From: Pancytospora philotis
Taxonomy: Eukaryota > Microsporidia
Assembly (NCBI GenBank): GCA_023647555.1
Contig: JALRLY010000261.1
Location: 1 to 64,000, forward strand
Length of the DNA: 64,000 bases
Reading direction: 5' to 3'
This document shows positions 44,684 to 54,242 of this stretch, piece after piece (positions within the stretch are counted from its first letter, which is position 1; the number at the start of each line of letters is the position of its first letter). The notes under the pieces were generated by a model. The model saw only the letters and a list, made by a program, of their open reading frames with translations. It searched no databases and was not told the DNA's origin. The position numbers and the translations under genes were made by a program.

Positions 44684-44914
44684 GTAAATCGGTATTCGAA
44701 AATAATATTCATATTCATGGGTGTATGTCTGGGAGGCGTTTAGGCTTGCATGTTGTAGATCGATACCTATTTAGTAGAGCAATGAGCTAATCATGGTTTT
44801 TAAGTAGGACATAAAGCCTTATGATTTGTAGGCATATGGAACGGTGGTGGCAGGCGAGGCGCCAGCGCATGTGTGATGCTTGAAAAATATTTTATAATTA
44901 CTCCCTAAATAAAT

Positions 44915-46216
44915 TTATTTGTATTCTGTGGCCTCGTCTGCCGCTCTCCTTCTATTTCCTTGCGTCAATATGGGGCTAGTCTCAGATAAATGCCAGGGCA
45001 TCTCCGCGGTTTCGCGATACGCTTCAAGGCCCTTCATCAAATAGTCAGCTTCTTCAGGATACTTTGTACGCAGCCTCTTGCAATCTTCAAGTAGGCGAGG
45101 AACAAGCCCATTTGGTAGCCGGCTCATCAGATCACTATCATCAACGATCTTTCTCAGACGAGTTCGCCCATCAGCCTCCGATACATCCAAATAGTAAGCA
45201 CTGAGCCCACGGAGCGCAGCCTCACTAGTCTTGATAATATGAGGCTTGCAGCGATAGTAATCAATGATGCGCCTGGTCACAGTAAGCGGATCAATCTCCA
45301 TTTCAGCAGCTACCTCGACAAACTTAGCCACGTTATGCACCAAGAGACAATGCAACAGTCGTTTATAATTGCACGCCTCCTTGGCTCGTGCCATATCGAC
45401 GCTTTTAATGCTGTCATACGCAGTCAGCAGACAGCGATACTCGTGATCTCTCTTCTCCTTATATAGATTTATAACGCGTACTATCAGCGGGATGATGAAC
45501 TCGTTACATATCTTCCCGCAGTCTCCGCTTTTCGCTGCACTGGCCAGGAGGTCAGACAGATCATCGTAGAAAGTATCATCATTGAACAAACTGCTTCTAC
45601 GGAGCAGATGTAAATACGCGTCCACCACCGTATCAGCAGTAAACACGCCCTTCATTTGTTCTCCGGGACGCACTGACACAGCCGCCGCGATTTTTTCGCG
45701 CAGCTGCTCTAAGACAGACGGCATCAACTCCTGCCACCTCTTTTGACTCTCCTCCTTACCAGCTTCAGAAATTTTGATAGGAAACATAAGGAATACTAGG
45801 TCTGTGCTCGCATTGTCAATAAGATCATAAAGCAACTCGTATCGCTTGTATGTCGGGTCTGCGGATATAAGCCTGTCAACTACCTCGTTGGGATTCTCGC
45901 AAGAAAGCATGTAGAGTATTAGATAATTTTGCTTCCGATTAGAATCTGCATCAACATCCAATCCTGGCATCATTCTGAAATTGGGATCGAATTTGTCACC
46001 TGCATTACCCTTCAAACAATCGTTAAGTAGCTTGCCGTACAAGACTTTAACAATACTGGTGAAAGCGGTAAACGGCTCGAAAATGCTCTTTTGGATGCTG
46101 TCCCGAGCAATAGCCGTGCTTGTCGGTTCTTTCGCACAGTCTTGGGCGGCTGCATTTACGGAAAGTAAAAGCGATAGAGCCGTTGCAGCTTTCAGTGTTA
46201 CGGCAGCGAGCAGCAT
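44915..46216 (-). CDS. secreted helical protein of unknown family, 433 aa (intact paralogue of 56514-58038)
   Basis: Signal peptide (MLLAAVTLKAATALSLLLSV) followed by a long helical protein of repeated short helices, without membrane segments. The whole length aligns with the broken gene at 56514-58038: shared blocks include DPTYKRYELLYDLID, VDAYLHLLRRSSLF, and LVPRLLEDCKRLRTKYPEE. The family is unknown to me; a HEAT-like solenoid is likely. GAAAAATTTTAC lies at 46236-46247 and CCCCC precedes the ATG. The stop is read within TAAATTTATTTA. Third positions are less GC-rich than in the housekeeping genes nearby. Confidence 0.82.
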   Translation of the reverse strand: MLLAAVTLKAATALSLLLSVNAAAQDCAKEPTSTAIARDSIQKSIFEPFTAFTSIVKVLYGKLLNDCLKGNAGDKFDPNFRMMPGLDVDADSNRKQNYLILYMLSCENPNEVVDRLISADPTYKRYELLYDLIDNASTDLVFLMFPIKISEAGKEESQKRWQELMPSVLEQLREKIAAAVSVRPGEQMKGVFTADTVVDAYLHLLRRSSLFNDDTFYDDLSDLLASAAKSGDCGKICNEFIIPLIVRVINLYKEKRDHEYRCLLTAYDSIKSVDMARAKEACNYKRLLHCLLVHNVAKFVEVAAEMEIDPLTVTRRIIDYYRCKPHIIKTSEAALRGLSAYYLDVSEADGRTRLRKIVDDSDLMSRLPNGLVPRLLEDCKRLRTKYPEEADYLMKGLEAYRETAEMPWHLSETSPILTQGNRRRAADEATEYK

Positions 46217-46235
46217 TTTGGGGGATGCAGATTTG

Positions 46236-46247
46236 TAAAATTTTTCA
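46236..46247 (-). promoter_or_regulatory. AAAAATTTTAC promoter element
   Basis: Reads TGAAAAATTTTA on the coding strand, 19 nt before the ATG of the 433-aa gene. A close copy of its surroundings occurs at about 46390-46410 with no gene attached. Confidence 0.55.
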
Positions 46248-46800
46248 ACATTTGTGCTGAGATGCTGTCCTTTTTAAACCAGTATTGATTGGTCACTCTG
46301 GGATATTTACTATATGGAATATCCCCTTCATTAAATAATGCTGAATAAGAACTTTATTGGATCTACTGAGAAGCCAGAGTCTTCTCTTAACAATTTGTAA
46401 AATTTTCTAACGTCTATCAGAAAATTCACACGACCAGCAAAAATTGATCTCGCAAAACAACTAGCCCCCTTTGCATGGTACGCTGATTTTTTTAAATTAT
46501 AAAGCTGGTTTCTTGGGATGCGCCCGGTGACAGGCCGTCATCTACCCTAACAGCATCTTTATATACGTTAATGGCCTTAGTAAAATGATTATAGCTCACC
46601 CTAGCAGCCGCAACATACTATCTAGGCTCAAACTGCACATGGAGCGGCGCTTAGAATTATCGAATATAACGATAATGATGATATTGAAGATGCACCAGTA
46701 GCCCGGCATGGTGGCTGTGCCATGCTCAACAGCATTCTGCAGCCTCCGCTGAGGCGCCGCTCGCCCAGCGGCCCAGCCCGTTCTCGCTGAAAGCGCGTAA
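46248..46800. other. divergent intergenic region, no gene seen
   Basis: About 550 bases. An orphan GTAAAATTTTCTAAC element near 46400 resembles the promoter of the adjacent 433-aa gene. No open frame or RNA gene is supported. Confidence 0.45.
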
Positions 46801-46814
46801 GATTTTTCTCTCCC

Positions 46815-47522
46815 ATGAAAATGGAGATCGAGGAGTGCACGGACCTCTCGATCAGGCTGGTGCTGCACTCGCAGGTTTCCTTCGCGAACACGCTGCGCCG
46901 GATCCTGCTCAGCGAGGTCTCGGTGCCGGCCATCGATCTTGTGGAGATCAAAGAGAACCGGACGGTGCTCGCCGACGAGATGCTGGCGCACCGCCTGGGC
47001 CTCGTGCCGCTGCGCATCGGCCGCAGGCTGCTGCCGGCCGCAGAGTGCGACTGCGACAGCTACTGCGTGAACTGCTCCGTCAAGTTCGTGCTCCGCGAGA
47101 AGAACACGCTCTCGCGCGTCATGCCGCTGACTGGTCTGCACCTCGTCCCCGAGAACCCGGCGGACGCGGTGTGCCACCCGTCGCTGCTGGTCAAGCTCGC
47201 GCCGGGCCAGGAGGTGGACATGGTGTGCATCGCGCGGCGCGGCAAGCCCGTCTCGCACGTGAAGTACTGCCCGGTGTCCGTCGTCAGCTTCAACTACGAT
47301 CGGCGGAACCGGCTGCGCGACACCAACCTGTGGGTGGAGGAGGACGTGCAGAAGGAGTGGCCGGGGATCAACCAGAGCGCCGCGCCGGAGTGGGAGGATG
47401 CGCAGCTCGTGGATCTTGAGATTGAGGTCGTGGAGGGCTCAGCGAAGCCGCGGGAGGCTCTGCTCGCTGCGCTGCATGTGTTCAGGGACAAGATGAGCGG
47501 GATACTGGAGCAATTGGGATAG
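46815..47522 (+). CDS. RPB3: RNA polymerase II subunit RPB3
   Basis: An alpha-like subunit that pairs with RPB11 to start polymerase II assembly. The N-terminal dimerisation motif VSFANTLRRILLSEVSVPAIDLV is intact. The zinc-binding cluster C78-x-C80-x3-C84-x2-C87 (ECDCDSYCVNCS) distinguishes RPB3 from AC40 of polymerases I and III. The C-terminal helix (PREALLAALHVFRDKM) completes the dimer interface. At 235 residues it is shorter than yeast RPB3 (318), missing the C-terminal extension. GATTTTTC at 46801-46808 and TCCCATG precede the start. TAG is followed directly by TAAATTC. Confidence 0.93.
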   Translation: MKMEIEECTDLSIRLVLHSQVSFANTLRRILLSEVSVPAIDLVEIKENRTVLADEMLAHRLGLVPLRIGRRLLPAAECDCDSYCVNCSVKFVLREKNTLSRVMPLTGLHLVPENPADAVCHPSLLVKLAPGQEVDMVCIARRGKPVSHVKYCPVSVVSFNYDRRNRLRDTNLWVEEDVQKEWPGINQSAAPEWEDAQLVDLEIEVVEGSAKPREALLAALHVFRDKMSGILEQLG

Positions 47523-47777
47523 TAAATTCGCTGTTTGTGGCTTGTATATGAAGTTTTTTGAAGTGTTTTGAAGCGTTTCATCTTAATTGGGAATGCACTC
47601 GCTCATTTCTTTCAGTGTGTCTCTGTAAACAGGAGGAGCTGTCTTTCAGTCTAACAACGATGCTGCCACGCACGGGGACATCGCAATCCCATCCATCTCA
47701 TCTGTTCATCTTCTCTATTCCGCGGCAGCTTTATACGGCGCACATGCGCACATGTGAAACGCCGAAAAAGAGCCCCA

Positions 47778-50525
47778 ATGGCAAGCGAGCTTTTGTCGGC
47801 ACCCAGCGAGGACCCCGCGGTCATCCCGTGCCCGCTCGGCGTTTTGAAGGCGCAGCTGCTGCAGGGCGAGGCGGTCGTGAAGGGCGCTGCCGATGCCAAC
47901 GAGTACAGGACGATCGTGCTCAGCAACGGAATCGCTGTGATGCTGGTGCGCAACCCGCGCTTCACCAAGGCGTGCGTCGCGCTGTCCGTAGGCGTGGGCA
48001 GCTACGACGATCCCGCCGACTTCCCCGGGCTCGCCCACTTCCTCGAGCACATGCTCTTCATGGGCACCGAGAAGTACCCGGGCGAGAACGAGTTCCAGGA
48101 CTTCCTCAACCGCCACAACGGCTCCACGAACGCGTACACCGCCGATGATTTCACCGTGTACTACGCCGACATAGACGCTGCGCAGCTGCGGGAGATGGCC
48201 GACATGTTTGCCAGCTTCTTCACCTGCCCGCTCTTCATCGAAGACTCCGTGACGCGCGAGATCAGCGCCGTGAACTCCGAGTTCCTCAACTCGATGAACG
48301 AGCCGTACTGGCGGCAGCACGCGGTCCTGAGCGAGTTCGTGCGGGCCGGCGACCAGCGCGGGCGCTTCAGCATGGGCAACACGGAGACGCTCAGCCACGA
48401 CAGCGTTTGGGAGCGCGTGAAGCAGTTCTGGCAGGACACGTACGCGGCCGGTCTAATGAAGGTGGTCGTTTGCGGCGACGGCGACTTCGACCAGCTCGCG
48501 GGCGTTGCGCAGATCTTCGAAGGTATCGAGAGTAAGCCCAAGCTGGATGGGGCCGCGGCTGAAAGGGCATTCTGCAACTTCGAGCCGCAGAGCCTCGGCA
48601 AGATCGTAAAGATGGAGCCGCTCGACGACGCGAAGGAGGTAACGATCGTGGTGAACCTGCCGCCGCTGCACAGCAGATGGCGCGAGAGCCCGCTCGAGCT
48701 GATACGCAATCTGCTGACGCTGGAGGAGGACGTCGGGCTGCCGGCGCAGCTCAAGAATGCGGGGCTTGCCTTCGGCCTCGACATGGCGTTCGAGCAGCAC
48801 TTCGATGCGACCAAGGTGCTTATCAGTGTGCAGCTGAGCAACGCCGGCTGTGCGGACTGCCGCAGCGTGCTCGATATGGTCCGCCAGTACATTGCAACGG
48901 CGATGCTCGAGGAGCCGGAGTACGAGCGGCTGAGGCGGATCTACGCCGAGGACTTCGATATGCGGCAGCAGGGCGACCCCATCGATTTTGCGCCCGAGCT
49001 GGCCGAGCGGATGCAGCTCTTCCCCGCCGCCCAGGTGCTGAGGCAGCCGTACACGTTCGATGCGTTCGACGGGGCGCTGGTTACGGAGCTGCTGGAGATG
49101 CTCGGCGACACGCGCAGGTGGCTGGTGGTGCTGGCGGACAACCGCGGCGACTTCACGCACGAGGAGCGGTTCTACGGCGTGCGGTACTGCCACCACGGCG
49201 AGTACCTTGTGCAGAGCGAGGCACTCCCGCGGGTAAATAGCGGGCAGGCCGAGAAGTGGGCGACCGACCGCTTTGTCGACAGTTTCAGCCCGCTGCCGAC
49301 GCCCGGGCGCTTTGTGCTCTCCGGGAGCCGCGGGAGCGGTGCGGTCGGCCTTGTGTTCGACGGGAAGCTCGGCGTGCCGCAGGCTGTCATCTACGTGCTC
49401 TTGGAGGCGCCGGAGTCCGCCGCGGCGGCCGTGGAGGTTGATCTCTACCTGCGCCTGACCGTGGACAGCTTTGTGGAGCGGCACGCGCGCAAGCTGGCCA
49501 ATTTGCACGTCACCGTTGGCGCCTCGCTCGGGCCCAACGGCGCGCAGGTCAAGTTCAGCGGCGTGCGCACGCACCTCGCTGAGCTGTGCTGCCTGTTCTG
49601 CAGCGAGCTCGGCAGCTCCGACATGCGCCGGCTGCAGCTCTTTAAGAAGCAGCTCGCGGACGAGTACAACTACGCCATCATGCAGGCGCCGTGGGACCGC
49701 CTCAGAAGCACGTTCACTACTGCGCGCCTGGGGCTGCCCAGCTACGAGGAGACGTTGGAGGCGCTCTCTGCCATGCAGGAGGGCGCACTGCCCAGCCCCA
49801 AGACTGCGCGGCTCCGCGTGCTGGCGGTCGGGAATATCGAGTTCAGCGATGTGGAGCGCGTGTACGATGCCGTGGAGGCCGCGATCGCTCTTGGCCAGCC
49901 GCTGGAGACCAGCGCCGAGGAGGGGCGGAGCAGCAGCGCGTTTGAGACGAAGGACCAGAACAACAACGGCGTGGCACTGTACTACGAGATTGCCAATATG
50001 CGCGGCTACAGCCCAGACGGGCAGAGCGGCGCCCCGGTGCTCAGGAGCCTCGCCATCGGCCATCTGTGGCTGCAGATCTGCCGCGACGAGTTCTTCAACC
50101 AGCTGCGGACGCTGGAGGAGCTCGGCTACTGCGTTTCCTCCAGCGTAGTCGCGGTCAGGAAGCAGCACTTCCTGGGCTTCTTTGTGCAGAGCGAGAAGTC
50201 TGTCGAGTTCCTCGAGGAGCGCATCGTGAGGTTCGTGGAGGACATGCGCGAGGAGCTGGAGGAGATGGACGACGAGACGTTCGAGGAGCATCGAAGCAGC
50301 GTCATCAGCTCCTTCAGGGAGCCCATTCTGAATCTACCTGACCTGAGCAGCACGGTCATGTGGCAGAGCAGACACCTGCAGATCGACCTTGAGCACGGCG
50401 AAAAGATGGCGGCGGTGGTCTCGCAGCTAACCAGGGAGGATCTGCTCGGTAGCAGCATTTTTGAGCACTACAGTAAGGTTTGCTCGAGCCGTGGTACCTC
50501 AGATGATACAAACATCGCTCAGTGA
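47778..50525 (+). CDS. insulinase-type (M16) metallopeptidase
   Basis: A zinc peptidase of the inverzincin class, with the inverted zinc motif H87-F-L-E90-H91 inside PGLAHFLEHMLFMGTEKYP and the distant ligand glutamate E168 in AVNSEF. The four-domain M16A layout is complete: a catalytic N-half, then an inactive C-half ending near LRTLEELGYCVSSSVVAV, at 915 residues close to the length of insulysin or Ste23/Axl1 (about 1000). It degrades short peptides or trims precursors. No signal peptide, so cytosolic. ATG at 47778 (context CCCCAATGG) is the first true ATG. Gene very GC-rich at third positions. Related peptidases are found in other microsporidia. Confidence 0.95.
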   Translation: MASELLSAPSEDPAVIPCPLGVLKAQLLQGEAVVKGAADANEYRTIVLSNGIAVMLVRNPRFTKACVALSVGVGSYDDPADFPGLAHFLEHMLFMGTEKYPGENEFQDFLNRHNGSTNAYTADDFTVYYADIDAAQLREMADMFASFFTCPLFIEDSVTREISAVNSEFLNSMNEPYWRQHAVLSEFVRAGDQRGRFSMGNTETLSHDSVWERVKQFWQDTYAAGLMKVVVCGDGDFDQLAGVAQIFEGIESKPKLDGAAAERAFCNFEPQSLGKIVKMEPLDDAKEVTIVVNLPPLHSRWRESPLELIRNLLTLEEDVGLPAQLKNAGLAFGLDMAFEQHFDATKVLISVQLSNAGCADCRSVLDMVRQYIATAMLEEPEYERLRRIYAEDFDMRQQGDPIDFAPELAERMQLFPAAQVLRQPYTFDAFDGALVTELLEMLGDTRRWLVVLADNRGDFTHEERFYGVRYCHHGEYLVQSEALPRVNSGQAEKWATDRFVDSFSPLPTPGRFVLSGSRGSGAVGLVFDGKLGVPQAVIYVLLEAPESAAAAVEVDLYLRLTVDSFVERHARKLANLHVTVGASLGPNGAQVKFSGVRTHLAELCCLFCSELGSSDMRRLQLFKKQLADEYNYAIMQAPWDRLRSTFTTARLGLPSYEETLEALSAMQEGALPSPKTARLRVLAVGNIEFSDVERVYDAVEAAIALGQPLETSAEEGRSSSAFETKDQNNNGVALYYEIANMRGYSPDGQSGAPVLRSLAIGHLWLQICRDEFFNQLRTLEELGYCVSSSVVAVRKQHFLGFFVQSEKSVEFLEERIVRFVEDMREELEEMDDETFEEHRSSVISSFREPILNLPDLSSTVMWQSRHLQIDLEHGEKMAAVVSQLTREDLLGSSIFEHYSKVCSSRGTSDDTNIAQ

Positions 50526-50626
50526 ATAATATAGAGTCTTACTACTACATATTAAACTTCTTTTCTACATAATCTGTGGATTAAAAAGATAGAAACGCGC
50601 ATATTATATTATTAAAGATGGCAAAT

Positions 50627-52183
50627 TTACTCATTCTTCTTGCTTGCAACGTACTCCCTCGCGAGCTTCTTGACCGCCTCCACGTCGCCGCCGGCAGACT
50701 CCTCGAACTCGAGCCACATCTTGAACAGCGCCTTCATCTCCTCCTTGGTGAAATCGTTCGCAACGGCCCTCTCGAACAGCCCGCGCTTGGTATCGCCGCT
50801 CTCGCAGCGCAGCCATGCGGCCCAGGCGCCGATCGACCTGCCGACGAAGGCCTCCACAAATTTGTAGGGCTCGGGCTCGTGCTTGTACGCATACTCGACG
50901 GCAGCATCGAGGTACCGCGGGTGGGCCTTGATGAACTTGGGCTTGTTGCTGGACAGGGCGAGCAGCTTCGCGTAGCACGTCTTGGAGCCGCGCTTCGTGA
51001 GCAGGAACTCGAGCGCCGCGGGGTCGCTGGTCTCCTTGACGGCCGCCTTGCAGAAGTCCGGGCCGGTCTGCCGGAGCACCCAGGCGAGCTCGCTGGTCGT
51101 GAGCAGCTTCTTCTCGTCGAGGTACTTGACGTAGAGGCGGCACATCTCGTCCTTCTCCTCCAGACACATGATGTGCTTCTTGAACAGCGGAATGGCGTTC
51201 CCGCCCGCTGCGATCTTGGCCTGGGTCTCTTCGACCGCCTGGCGCAGCGCATCGCTGTCCGAATTGGCCTTCATCTTCTTGGGCTTATCGTCGGCGGTGG
51301 GCGCTGCGGCCGCCTCAGACTGGCCCGCTGCAGCGTCGTCGTCCTTGCGGAACTTGAACGAGCTGCCCCTGATGTCGTATATCACGCCGCGCATGGTGCG
51401 GCTCACGCCGGAGCTCACGCACTCGCCAACGAAGCCGCGGTAGCCCACCTTGTACTTGCCGTCCTCCTTGTGCAGCAGGGTGACCGTCGCGGGGCCCTCG
51501 GCGATGTCCTCCACGAAGACGTAGCTGCCGAGGCACACGCGGCGCGCGTAGACCGCGATGTCGGTCTGCGTGCTCTTGCTCTCGACCAGAATGCCCCTGA
51601 CGTTCCCGCTCGACACGATCTTCACCGGCTTCTGGTCCTTCTCCACCGTCACGGTGCAGCGCTCGACCGGGTTGTCGATCTCGACGAACGAGTGCTCGCC
51701 GTTCTCGATCTGGAAGAGCAGGCAGCTCGTGACCGGCGCCTGCGTGTTGTTCTGCAGCACGATCGGGCCCTTGAGCCGCCGCTCGGTGTGCACGAGGTGG
51801 CGGCCGCCCAGCAGCTCGAGCGTGCCGGTCGTGCGCAGCCCGGGGAACACGTCGTTGAACTTGTACAGCTCGACCTCGCGTGCCTTCGCGTCCTCGCGGA
51901 GGATCTTCACGGTGAGCAGCTGGTGCATCGGCTGCCGCGACTTGATGATCGTGAGCTTGCCGTCGTAGCTCCGGAGCACCGAGACGCGGTCCTCGACGGA
52001 CTCGACGTACGTGTTGAAGATCGGGCCGGCGAAGAAGAGCTGCGCCTTCCCGTCCACGACCTTGGCCGGGCACGCCGTGCAGCTCACCGGCGGCGCGTCG
52101 ACCGGGTACGCGCGCAGCGGCGTCGAGAACTTGTCCCTGTAGAGCTCGCCGTAAATATACGTTGGATTCTTACCGAAGATCAT
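50627..52183 (-). CDS. RRP5: Rrp5-like rRNA-processing protein, shortened
   Basis: The C-terminal half (about residues 320-518) is a run of HAT/TPR-type helices ending FKMWLEFEESAGGDVEAVKKLAREYV, the characteristic end of Rrp5, the S1-repeat protein needed for both ribosomal subunits. The N-terminal half is beta-rich and could hold two or more S1-like barrels (for example GSYVFVEDIAEGPATVTLL). At 518 residues it is less than a third of yeast Rrp5 (1729), so most of the twelve S1 repeats are missing. ATG 52183 follows AAAAATTTACC; an ATG at 52207 follows a second element. The stop is read within TAAATTTGC. Confidence 0.7.
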   Translation of the reverse strand: MIFGKNPTYIYGELYRDKFSTPLRAYPVDAPPVSCTACPAKVVDGKAQLFFAGPIFNTYVESVEDRVSVLRSYDGKLTIIKSRQPMHQLLTVKILREDAKAREVELYKFNDVFPGLRTTGTLELLGGRHLVHTERRLKGPIVLQNNTQAPVTSCLLFQIENGEHSFVEIDNPVERCTVTVEKDQKPVKIVSSGNVRGILVESKSTQTDIAVYARRVCLGSYVFVEDIAEGPATVTLLHKEDGKYKVGYRGFVGECVSSGVSRTMRGVIYDIRGSSFKFRKDDDAAAGQSEAAAAPTADDKPKKMKANSDSDALRQAVEETQAKIAAGGNAIPLFKKHIMCLEEKDEMCRLYVKYLDEKKLLTTSELAWVLRQTGPDFCKAAVKETSDPAALEFLLTKRGSKTCYAKLLALSSNKPKFIKAHPRYLDAAVEYAYKHEPEPYKFVEAFVGRSIGAWAAWLRCESGDTKRGLFERAVANDFTKEEMKALFKMWLEFEESAGGDVEAVKKLAREYVASKKNE

Positions 52184-52217
52184 GGTAAATTTTTGGGCAC
52201 GCGTCATTAAAATTTTG
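52184..52217 (-). promoter_or_regulatory. two AAAATTTT promoter elements of the Rrp5-like gene
   Basis: CCCAAAAATTTACC directly before the ATG at 52183, and AAAATTTT before the ATG at 52207. Confidence 0.55.
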
Positions 52218-52310
52218 AGCGTTGTCAGTGCGGCGCAGCGCCGCGCCATGAGCGGGCGGATGGCATGCGCTGGCGTATGCGAAAAGCCGCGAGCATCTAC
52301 AAGCATTTAT

Positions 52311-53114
52311 TTACACATCTTCGAGGCTGTCCTCCTCCTGCGCGTCCGCCAGCTCGTGCACCTTCTCCTGGATCTGCTTCTGGAAGAACACGACGCCGAA
52401 GCAGAAGACGATCGCGAGCAGCAGGCCCAGGCGGCACGGCCAGGCGACGATCCTGAACACGTCCATCGAGTGGAGCGACAGGAAGATCCCGAAGATGAGG
52501 CCGTTGATCGCGAGGTAGAGGCAGAGCGGGATGACCGCGGCCTTCACGATGCAGTTGAACATGAAGTCCGAGACCTTGCTGACGATGAAGAGGCAGATCA
52601 TCGCCGATATCATCGCGATCGTGAACGTGGGGCCGTTCGTGACGCCGAAGATCAGCACGAACTCGTACGCGGCGACGTAGCCGACGCCGACCGCACCGAA
52701 GATGTGCCTGAAGCTGACGTTGACCCCGAGGCAGAGCAGCGCAACGGCCTCGAGGCCGAGCAGCACCCACCTGATGAGGTCGGTGCCCGGGAGCCAGCCC
52801 AGGAAGCCCAGGATGTAGCCCATCACGATGTGGTCCGTAAAGAGCACGCAGGCCGTCGCGGCGAGCGCGTCGATCTGGTACATGTAGAAGCGCGGCAGGT
52901 GCAGCGAGGCGCCGACCGCCATTAAGAGCCAGAAGATGCCGCGGAGCACGCGCTGGAAGAAGGTGAGCGTGAGGTTGTCTGCGTAGTTCGGCAGGCTCAC
53001 GGCCAGCGTGTTCAGGGCCAGTGTGCTCGCGAGCTGTGGGTCGCTGGCCTCTGCACTTTCGATGCCGCCCCTGACCAGGGATGCAACGAGGAGAACGGAC
53101 AGGAGTGACCGCAT
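52311..53114 (-). CDS. multi-pass membrane protein of unknown function, 267 aa
   Basis: A signal peptide (MRSLLSVLLVASLVRGG) is followed by about seven hydrophobic segments (for example FWLLMAVGASLHLP, WVLLGLEAVALLCLGV, FTIAMISAMICLFIVS, RLGLLLAIVFCFGVVFF) and a short acidic cytoplasmic tail (QIQEKVHELADAQEEDSLED). I cannot assign a family; layout could suit an ER or vesicle membrane protein. Third positions are very GC-rich. GGATTTAAGAAAAAC lies about 25 nt upstream. The stop is read within TAAATAAATG. Confidence 0.78.
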   Translation of the reverse strand: MRSLLSVLLVASLVRGGIESAEASDPQLASTLALNTLAVSLPNYADNLTLTFFQRVLRGIFWLLMAVGASLHLPRFYMYQIDALAATACVLFTDHIVMGYILGFLGWLPGTDLIRWVLLGLEAVALLCLGVNVSFRHIFGAVGVGYVAAYEFVLIFGVTNGPTFTIAMISAMICLFIVSKVSDFMFNCIVKAAVIPLCLYLAINGLIFGIFLSLHSMDVFRIVAWPCRLGLLLAIVFCFGVVFFQKQIQEKVHELADAQEEDSLEDV

Positions 53115-53414
53115 GCAGAGCGCCAGCAGTTTTTCTTAAATCCATGGGAGAGCACTAATGGACGCGAGCCATAAAGGGGCGGCATGCGATTGGTGGCGCT
53201 CCCGCGTTCATTGGAGCCTTTCTAGATGTATTCGCAATCTACTGGCGGGTGGCGCACTTCCGCATGCGGCCAATGAGCGTCTTTGGGGCACGATGCGCAG
53301 GCATGGCCTTTAGAATCCCAGATCTGCGCCTGAACGTTGCACATCCGCAGGGGATCTATGGGTATAGACCCAGGTGTAGCATCCGGTGTGGCGCGCCTGC
53401 CGCCTTTAAAACGG
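53115..53414. other. divergent intergenic region
   Basis: About 300 bases. The frame of the next gene is open through part of it, but its composition is not protein-like and the promoter element lies at its end. Nothing else is seen. Confidence 0.5.
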
Positions 53415-53422
53415 CAAAATTT
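53415..53422 (+). promoter_or_regulatory. AAAATTT promoter element
   Basis: CAAAATTT, 9 nt before the ATG at 53432; decides that start over ATGs at 53249 and 53264. Confidence 0.6.
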
Positions 53423-53431
53423 CCCACCGCA

Positions 53432-53659
53432 ATGGAACAAGCCGGGCCGAAAATTGTCGCGCGCGGAAGCGGCGTGGGCGCGCTGCTGGTCGGCGGCTTC
53501 CTCGTTGGTGCGGGTTTGGAGGCGCTCAGCAACACTAAGGCGTCCTACAGCTCGTACTTCGGTCTGCGCGGGGCACTGCTTGGCGGGATATTCGCCGTGG
53601 GCAGGCGCCTATGGAGGGCCGGGCGGGCGCCGTCAGATAGGGCTATTGCTCCTCTGTAG
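53432..53659 (+). CDS. small membrane protein of unknown function, 75 aa
   Basis: The protein has one or two glycine-rich hydrophobic segments (VGALLVGGFLVGAGLEAL and LRGALLGGIFAVGRRLW) and a basic C-terminus. Glycine-zipper helices like these are typical of small mitochondrial inner- or outer-membrane proteins, which makes a mitosomal role conceivable, but no family can be named. The promoter element and context CCGCAATGG support the start. Confidence 0.6.
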   Translation: MEQAGPKIVARGSGVGALLVGGFLVGAGLEALSNTKASYSSYFGLRGALLGGIFAVGRRLWRAGRAPSDRAIAPL

Positions 53660-53918
53660 GTACGGTTCGGCATAAAGTGTGTCGCTGTGGTATTCCAGTG
53701 TAACTTAAATCAAGTTCAAGATTTGAATTGCTCGCGTCTTTTACACAGATTTTTAAGGCGCTAAGCCGAACACGCAGCAGCGGCGGGCAATGCATCAGAC
53801 TAGTGCCAATGACTGCTTAAATGCTGGTGTCTTAGCGGAAAACTGATAGTCTCAGCTCTCAAAGTACGCACGCCGGTTCCTTACCGATTCTGATAATTTT
53901 TTATTTCAGTGGACGCTG

Positions 53919-54242
53919 ATGCTCACGTTGGCGGAGAAGAGGCAGGCGTGCAGGGAGCACCTGCTCAGAGCCGGGTTCTACGTGAACGACGGCATCAAAT
54001 ACGGGCTTGACTTCCTCGTCTACACAGACAGCCCCGACAGGGTGCACTCGAAGTACGGCGTCGTCGTGTTCTGCGGCATGACGTACCAGCAGCTCGTGAT
54101 GCACCAGCGGCTGTGCTGCTCGGTCAACAAATCGCTGATCGTGGCGGTGGTCGACGGGCCCGACTCCATCCGCCTCGTCCAGTGTGACCGCTTCACCACT
54201 GCGCCGGGCGACGGCCAGACCGCTAGGCAGCCGCCCGGCTAG
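53919..54242 (+). CDS. tRNA-splicing endonuclease catalytic subunit, minimal (Sen2/Sen34-type)
   Basis: The 107-residue protein is a bare catalytic domain of the tRNA-intron endonuclease. Signature: GIKYGLDFLVYTDSPDRVHS, then LIVAVVDG. Probable catalytic triad Tyr35, His43 and Lys71, with the Tyr-His spacing of 8 seen in eukaryotic Sen2 and Sen34. The N-terminal part is nearly absent; even archaeal subunits are larger (about 180). It removes introns from pre-tRNA, so at least one tRNA gene should be split. AATTTTTTATTTCAG precedes the ATG and could be a promoter element or, less likely, a 3' splice site of an unseen upstream exon. Confidence 0.85.
   Translation: MLTLAEKRQACREHLLRAGFYVNDGIKYGLDFLVYTDSPDRVHSKYGVVVFCGMTYQQLVMHQRLCCSVNKSLIVAVVDGPDSIRLVQCDRFTTAPGDGQTARQPPG

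Noticed and set aside
53860..53909. Intron ending in TTTATTTCAG before the Sen gene
   Set aside because: No coding first exon or donor could be found upstream; the AATTTTTT stretch fits the ordinary start-proximal element.
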